Shown here in pieces: positions 58,444-64,000 of a stretch of DNA of 64,000 bases. The position numbers and the translations under genes are program-made. Origin of the DNA: Druceiella hillmani (lineage: Eukaryota > Arthropoda > Insecta > Lepidoptera > Hepialidae); assembly GCA_039881145.1 (NCBI GenBank), contig JAYKKI010000008.1, forward strand, positions 31,416,501-31,480,500. The letters run 5' to 3'. The notes beneath the pieces were generated by a model that saw only the letters and a program-made list of their open reading frames with translations, made no database searches and had not been told where the DNA came from. Every line of letters begins with the position of its first letter. The first letter of the stretch is position 1.

Positions 58444-59290
58444 GTAAGAAGTGGACCGACGAAATGTCGGTGATAGAGGGGGTTATTACACATACAAAAC
58501 AATACATTTTATTATCCTAAGCCTAATAGTTTTAGAGATTTGATTTTTTAATTTTTTGTTCAATTTTTGTTACTCTGTAGGAAAAAAAATTTATTAGGTA
58601 TTATTACTATTTCTGCTTTTTCTATTTTCCAAAATTTTTAAGAGAACAATCGTCTTCCTAATTAATATGTTATTCATTCGTTGTTATAGGCACCATAAAA
58701 ATTAAACGCTGAAACATGTGCATTTTTTTGATCACAAAACATGAAAAGTGATTTTTGAACAACGTTAGTGTAAAAAAAAATTACGGAAACCTTGTGGAAC
58801 TTTATTTCAAAAACATCTACATTTCACGCAGATTCTAAAATGGTAAAAATGTTTGGTGCCAAGTCATTTCATAACGTGTTTTTTAATTCTAAACCCATAC
58901 CCTTGATCATTTTTTCGGTCATAGTAAAATAAAACAAGTATAGTATGTACAATCATACCGCATTTATTTTCATGTTTTGTCATTGAAAAAATTCACATGT
59001 TCCAGCGTTTAATTTTTATGTTGCCAATAACAACGAACAATTAACATTTTAATTAGGAAGACGAATGTTCTCTTAAAAATCTTGAATAATAAAAACGCAG
59101 AAATAGAAATAATACCTAATAAAAAAAAATGTTTTCACGCGCAGTAAAAAATTTTTTAAAATAATTTCTCTAAAACTATTAGGCCTAGAGTAATAAAATT
59201 TATTGTTGCATATGTGTAATAACCTCCTATATCACAAAATGTTGGTGATATAGGATATATCCCTGTTTCACGCACATTTCGTTAGTGCAC
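58444..59290. mobile_element. Large inverted repeat, about 300-bp arms
   Basis: Left arm (about 58444-58748) and right arm (about 58966-59290) are diverged reverse complements. Shared blocks, as read on the left arm: GGTTATTACACATA, CCTAATAGTTTTAGAGA, TTATTAGGTATTATT, TTTTTAAGAGAACA, TCGTCTTCCTAATTAA, ACATAAAAATTAAACGCTG-type and ACAAAACATGAAAA. The spacer of about 217 bp is unrelated. Arms have several indels, so this is old: either a long-terminal-inverted-repeat element or two copies of one repeat in opposite directions. A 67-codon frame (58317-58520) enters the left arm and is not recognised. Confidence 0.85.
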
Positions 59291-60364
59291 TCCTTACCCG
59301 GACATCCTGCACAACTTACTTTATTTTGTTTTATGTTTTACCTATATTTGTAAAGTACCTACATATTAATACTTACAATAGTATGATATAACGGTACGGA
59401 ACCTTCAGGGCGCGAGTCCTATTTGCACTTAATCGTCATTTTAGCAAACTGACAGATAAATTTGAATATTCAGAGAAAAAAAAATTTGGAAGCATTTGAG
59501 ATGGAAACTTTGTAAATAAGACTGGTGACAATAATTTCTCTATAAAATCGTAGTTTATATTTTGATGTAAATTGTCACTTTCTTAAGTCGGCGTAATAAA
59601 AATATTTAAATATAAATTTTAAAGGTTAATTACGGAACAAATGTCAACTTATTAAGGAATTCTAAATGGTGGATTAATTACAGAATAGGAATGTTAACAC
59701 GAAGTTAATTCACGCTAATAGAAAGTGACCAAATTTCCACTGGTCTGAAAGAATTCAAAGATATAAATCAATATATAACACAATATGCATTAATATTTTA
59801 TATACATATACATGTGTAAGTCAAGATTTGAAGAAGAGTAAAACAAAAGGAAAATAAACATGATCATTTTCGGAAATGGAAATTGAGTAGTAAACTACTC
59901 CTAAATTACTGTTTTTAGTAAACTATTATAAAAAAATAGGTTAATTAAAAAGGGATTATGTAAAAATTATAATAATTTATTACAAAATAGGCGAGTTATA
60001 AACTTTTATATTTAATTATAGAAATAGAGAAGGAATGTAAAAGAACTTTAGTGAAAACGGCAAAATCCAGTCTAAACGTTAAGTTTAAACTTTCATAACA
60101 CATTTTTAACAATTGCCAAAAATATCTTCACTCCTCGCCAGCGTGTATCTTCAAATTATGATTAATGAAAAAATAAATAGCCAAGTAATCTAGTACCTAA
60201 TGAGCCTTACCAATATACTTACATTATACTTAAATAAATAATAAAAGCAAAATTTTGTTTCATTGGTACCTAACAACTTAGCAACAACTAGATTAGCCGT
60301 TATCAAATTTTACGCATTTAGAAACCATACCTTTACGTATAATAAAATTTTAACAGTTAAAAAG
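59291..60364. other. AT-rich spacer
   Basis: No gene recognised. A short hairpin-like stretch GAGTAGTAAACTACTC lies at 59885-59900. Confidence 0.45.
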
Positions 60365-61030
60365 TGTGATGGATTTAGCGCAGCGTTTCCCATTTGCCTG
60401 GTTGCGACCCGGTACCGGACCATCAAAATAAAATACCGGGTCGCCAAAATAATACCTAAACTTGAAAACGACTTGAAGTGGAGTCAAATCTTAGGATAAA
60501 ACTTTCGTCATTTTCAGCGTACTTGGATTTTTTAGTAAAAAATAAGCAGCGGCTCCATAGTTCAAAAAATAAAATTTAGTGACTAAATAGGCGATACCAA
60601 AGTATGTGGTATTAATAAAACCTTTTTACTATTAATAAATGTGGGAAATTACCGGGCCGTGGCAGAACAATGTTTGGGAAACACTGATTTAGCGTATAGA
60701 ATGATATTGCAAGCCAGAAAACATATTGTTAATATTTTTGTCTGTGTTAATTTGTACGTCAATCACGCGAAATTTATTGAAAGGATTTTGATGAAATTTG
60801 GTATATAGATTATAATAATAGATTATATCCTCGAACATCATATAGGATGCTTTTTATCTAGATATTATTTTTACCTTTATAATAAAAAAAAACTTCACTT
60901 TGTGAATATTATGATATTGGCATTGCCAACGATTCTATTAGGGTTTTAGTAACAATAATAATAATGAGAATAATGGCTTCGATAGTGAAACCGTTATTTT
61001 ACGCGAGTGAAAACATGGCGCACAGCTAGT
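60365..61030 (+). mobile_element. Helitron-like element, interrupted by a hAT MITE
   Basis: Opening blocks GTGTGATGGATTTAGCG (to 60380) and, after the insertion, ATTTAGCGTATAGAATGATA (60687-60706) match 56522-56550. Downstream come ATCACGCGAAATTTATTGAA, GATTTTGATGAAATTTGGTA and the terminal blocks ACGCGAGTGAAAACATGG and GCGCACAGCTAGT (ending 61030). The AGCTAGT end fits a Helitron 3' terminus (CTAG, then host T). No helicase frame, so non-autonomous and decayed. Confidence 0.7.
60381..60686 (+). mobile_element. hAT-type MITE with 8-bp target duplication
   Basis: Terminal inverted repeats CAGCGTTTCCCA (60381-60392) and TGGGAAACACTG (60675-60686) match at 11 of 12 positions, with the CAG ends typical of hAT elements. 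It is flanked by ATTTAGCG on both sides (60373-60380 and 60687-60694), an 8-bp duplication as hAT transposases make. Subterminal GCGACCCGGTA (60404-60414) and TACCGGGTCGC (60434-60444) form a further inverted pair. At 306 bp and without a transposase frame it is non-autonomous. The related copy at 56532-56539 shows the site without insertion. Confidence 0.93.
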
Positions 61031-61627
61031 TACGAAATAAAACTATCCCGATAGGAAATTTCTTAACGAATAACTAAACTACATACAAATAATGAGATCG
61101 CTGTGTATTTAAAATGACGCCGTAGATACCCGATGGATGGAAAAATTTCGAAAGTTCGTAATAGTTTTAAGCTTTTAACATATTTGGCAAGTCAAACTTA
61201 ATGTCTCATATAAAAAATTACCTTATATATAACGTCATAAGTGCATACGATTCAACGTGCCGATCTTGATCTATGGCCCTCCAGTGAAAACTTCAAACAG
61301 AAAAATGGTGCAAAAATTATTTAGGGAATCAATGGTCAACCTGTATATTAGCTCACGTTTTACACTTTTTTTTCTCTTTCGTTCTTATTTACTCAAAGTA
61401 CAATAAGAACACCCAGCAAACGTTCGTTATTAGGAGTGAAAACGCAAAGTAATTGCCAATATACGCTAATCAAGGTTCAGTGAAAAATGTGTAATAGTTT
61501 CAGCTCGTTGCCTGTGGTAATAAGACAATTAATCTTAACCTATAGTCTAAACTTCAGACTTATTTAACACATCACACCCATAGTAAAATTCTGTATGTTA
61601 TGGTTAAGCCGCTCTCATACCTGCCAC
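61031..61627. other. AT-rich spacer
   Basis: No gene, RNA or repeat recognised. Confidence 0.45.
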
Positions 61628-61678
61628 CATGGATAAGTTAACCACGGTTAACACGGTTAAGTGGTTAACTTATCCATG
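61628..61678. repeat. Perfect 18-bp-arm hairpin rich in GGTTAA
   Basis: CATGGATAAGTTAACCAC (61628-61645) pairs exactly with GTGGTTAACTTATCCATG (61661-61678). The 15-base loop contains two further GGTTAA words. Flanks also share CCTGCC on both sides (61620s and 61679s), possibly part of the structure or a target duplication. Confidence 0.88.
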
Positions 61679-61808
61679 CCTGCCGCCAATTAAGTTGACA
61701 AATATAAGGATCTGCAAATATTATAATCGTTTTAAAAGCCAGTATTAAATTAAGCTTAATTAGTCACATTTTCTTATTATTTATTTAAAATTACTTACGG
61801 ATGTAGAT

Positions 61809-61809
<1 letters not shown>

Positions 61810-61904
<95 letters not shown>

Positions 61905-61947
61905 CACATATATACATATATATGTATGTATATGTATATACACACAT
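61810..61947. repeat. Compound (TA)n-(TG)n-(TA)n microsatellite
   Basis: TA tract, about 28 bp of TG, TA tract with CA and GTA interruptions, ending CACACATA. Same architecture as 30923-31027. Confidence 0.97.
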
Positions 61948-62049
61948 AAAATGCTACGAAATCTTTCTCGTTATTGGCAGCTTCACAAAACTCATTAGGA
62001 TTGGAACGTGACTTGAACGGCCCCTAAGATCTTCCGAGTACCTTTGTAT

Positions 62050-62420
62050 CATATTTAAAAGTAATAACATCTCCTTATATGTCTATTTACCGCAGCCTCG
62101 GTGCGTAGTCTAGACCAATTCCGCACAGCCGCTCCGGTCCCAAGTGGGCACCAGGTAGCCGGCGCTCTCGAGCCCGCAATGATAATTGGTAAACGGCGTT
62201 TAATGTTGCAAAGTTCCAAATGTACAGTTCGCATGCGGCCGAGCGTTAGTAATTGAAGCGTTACAAATTGGACGAGACGAGCGGAGGGCTTTGCGCTTTT
62301 TTGTGAATCGATCACGGGACGCCCACGCGGATGCGTCACGCGAGCGCGCGCACGCGAGATCTGCGCCCAGCCGCCTTGTCGATGATGAGCTTCAAGGAGA
62401 GCTGTGATTCTTCTAAAGTT
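62050..62420. promoter_or_regulatory. GC-raised island 16 (candidate regulatory element)
   Basis: About 370 bp above 50% GC with many CpGs and two TAATTG words (62183-62188 within GATAATTGG, 62250-62255 within GTAATTGAAG), typical homeodomain sites, plus a CpG-dense strip GCGAGCGCGCGCACGCGAG near 62340-62358. A 94-codon minus frame (62055-62339) has no recognised domain. Candidate enhancer or promoter. Confidence 0.4.
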
Positions 62421-62561
62421 TTACGTACAATTACTGTTTAATACTTAATATTGATACGTTACTATTTAATATTTCGGACATGTGAAGTTGAATATATGTG
62501 TGCAGTTGACTAGGTTCACTTGCCACTGCTCGAATGTTGTGAAATGTTCACCATGAGTTTT

Positions 62562-62701
62562 CGTGTATTTAGAAACATACATTTTTAATTCATCCGAATT
62601 CTATGGATCCATTTAGCATGTTGATTTTTGATCGAAAATCAACATGCTAAATGGATCCATAGAATTCGGATGAATTAAAAATGTATGTTTCTAAATACAC
62701 G
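62562..62701. repeat. 140-bp almost perfect palindrome
   Basis: Positions 62562 and 62701 pair and pairing continues to the centre (62631/62632, GATC) with a single mismatch at 62629/62634. Arms contain CGTGTATTTAGAAACATACA, CATCCGAATTCTATGGATCC and ATTTAGCATGTTGATTTT. There is no loop. Near identity of 70-bp arms means either a very recent inverted duplication, gene conversion, or an assembly or library artefact. Transcribed, it would make a long RNA hairpin. Confidence 0.95.
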
Positions 62702-63374
62702 TCTCAGACCACAAACATTTGCTCCGTTGTTATTTATTGTTAGTTTTATCATGTCATTTATCAACAAATAGGGTATGAGGGACTTTCCGAATATATTGAT
62801 AGTTACAGAAATAGACTAAGTAATAAGACTAAAAAAAGAATCTATAGATTTAAAATTGTCGAAACTCATATAATGAAACCCATCAATAAGACGATTAAAA
62901 ATAAATTATTAAAGCAATTAATTATAATAACTGCTTAAATACATTTTTAACATAAGAGCCTGAAATCCTCAAAGTCCTCAAATAGCCCAATTATAAAAGA
63001 ATATTGAATTAATGTTACTTACTTTAATCCGTTTACATACAAATTAAAGTTTAAGGAGAAAAAATAATTTCCTGCATTTTAACCACATGTCATTATTCAC
63101 ACAAATCAATTTCGTGTTGCTAAAGTGGTTACTTAAATAGTTTGATAGTGATATCACATTTCCCAAGTTCCTTATTTAGTATTAAATGAGAAAAAGTCCG
63201 TCAAGCACGAGTGGAACTCGGACTGCCAGTGATCCGCACACATATAGACATTTACAAACATTTAATGGTACATAATATTCCTATTAAACTAAATACAAAA
63301 TTTAATTTTTAACATCGAAAATATATTGCCTAATATTCTTTCACAGGCGTATATCTAAAAAAATTTCTTGTGTG
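62702..63374. other. AT-rich spacer
   Basis: No gene or RNA recognised. 63195-63240 is slightly more balanced (GTGGAACTCGGACTGCCAG). Confidence 0.45.
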
Positions 63375-63708
63375 ATATAACCACAAATTGACAATTTTCC
63401 GATTTTTCTTTTACTTGCGGTGTAAGACCTTGATTCTTGCCAAATTTCATTATTCTAGATCAACTGAAAATACCCTACAGGTTTTGATTTATTTGTGTCA
63501 AAATATACAGCATAAATGGCTGTATTTTTTATTGCGTTGACTTAGAAACCTGATTTTTATACCTTAGACTTAAGTATTTGATATTAATTTCAACTTGATA
63601 TAACCACGCATTCCTGAGAAAAAATGTCTTGATAGACAGACAGACAGACGGAAAAACAAGTGATCCTATAATGGTTCCTTTATTGGTTTGAGGTACGGAA
63701 CCCCAAAA
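63375..63708 (-). mobile_element. Dispersed GGTTCCGTACC-type repeat, minus orientation
   Basis: Reverse-complement partner of 32570-32905. Plus-strand blocks run AAAATACCCTACAGGTTTTG, GCGTTGACTTAGAAACC, ATTCCTGAGAAAAAATGTC, GACAGACAGACAGACGG and GAGGTACGGAACCCC. The shared blocks appear in the same relative order as in the plus copy, over about 330 bp. Confidence 0.75.
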
Positions 63709-64000
63709 AGTAGCAATAGATATAGCATTATTCCCGAAAAGGATTATTCAATTTTTCAGTACTTTCCTGACTTTATCACTTTATTTTATTAAACAATTTA
63801 TATTTCAAAAATATATGGTTGTAACTATAAGTTATACCAAGCGTTCGGCTTAATTTGATGTTCACTTTCCTCGTACAATTATGAAAAAACAAACGAAATG
63901 TTGTGGTGAAAAGTTTAATAGACGAAACACTAAGAGGTAAATCCATAAAATTCCATGCGTTTTTTGTCCCTCTGTCTACCTTCATCTGCTACATTTTCAT
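63709..64000. other. AT-rich spacer to window end
   Basis: A 69-codon minus frame (63776-63985) has no recognised domain. Nothing else recognised. Confidence 0.4.

Noticed and set aside
62055..62339. 94-codon minus-strand frame as a gene
   Set aside because: Lies in a GC-rich island where stops are rarer; no domain recognised.

Overview
The window looks like AT-rich, gene-poor nuclear DNA from an insect, most likely a moth or butterfly. That placing rests on repeat families rather than on any gene: two tRNA-derived SINE copies, Helitron-like fragments carrying the head and tail motifs common in Lepidoptera, and copies of a dispersed repeat around the motif GGTTCCGTACCTC (as remembered; not searched). 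I find no complete protein-coding gene, no tRNA or rRNA gene, and no bacterial or phage feature. Nearly all longer open frames are chance or lie inside repeats.

Layout. 1-14.6 kb is AT-rich spacer with several GC-raised islands, copies of a foldback element, a pair of diverged direct repeats (7.7 and 9.1 kb) and one SINE (10.1 kb). 14,616-18,292 is a homogeneous 53-bp satellite of about 69 copies. 18.3-21.5 kb holds a 26-bp tandem repeat, a full foldback element and a GC island. 21,555-24,330 is the most informative relic: a decayed P-element/THAP9-type transposase pseudogene whose THAP zinc finger, central catalytic-domain segments and C-terminal block are still readable in order. 24.5-51 kb is spacer with islands about every 2-5 kb, a second SINE, a compound TA/TG microsatellite and assorted minisatellites. 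51.25-51.57 kb is the most GC-rich stretch and could be a promoter with a short first coding exon on the minus strand; another weak candidate first exon lies at 47.7 kb on the plus strand. 52-64 kb is repeat-rich: a dispersed repeat with an internal duplication, a large inverted repeat (58.4-59.3 kb), a hAT-type MITE nested in a Helitron-like element with an 8-bp target duplication and a related empty site elsewhere in the window, and a 140-bp almost perfect palindrome at 62.6 kb.

How it fits together. The GC islands, several with homeodomain-type words (TTTATTAC, TTTTATGG, TTAATTAG, TAATTG), separated by decayed transposons, resemble the regulatory landscape or a giant intron of a developmental gene. 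This is inference: conservation cannot be tested from one sequence. All coordinates and repeat counts are from reading by eye; percent identities are approximate.
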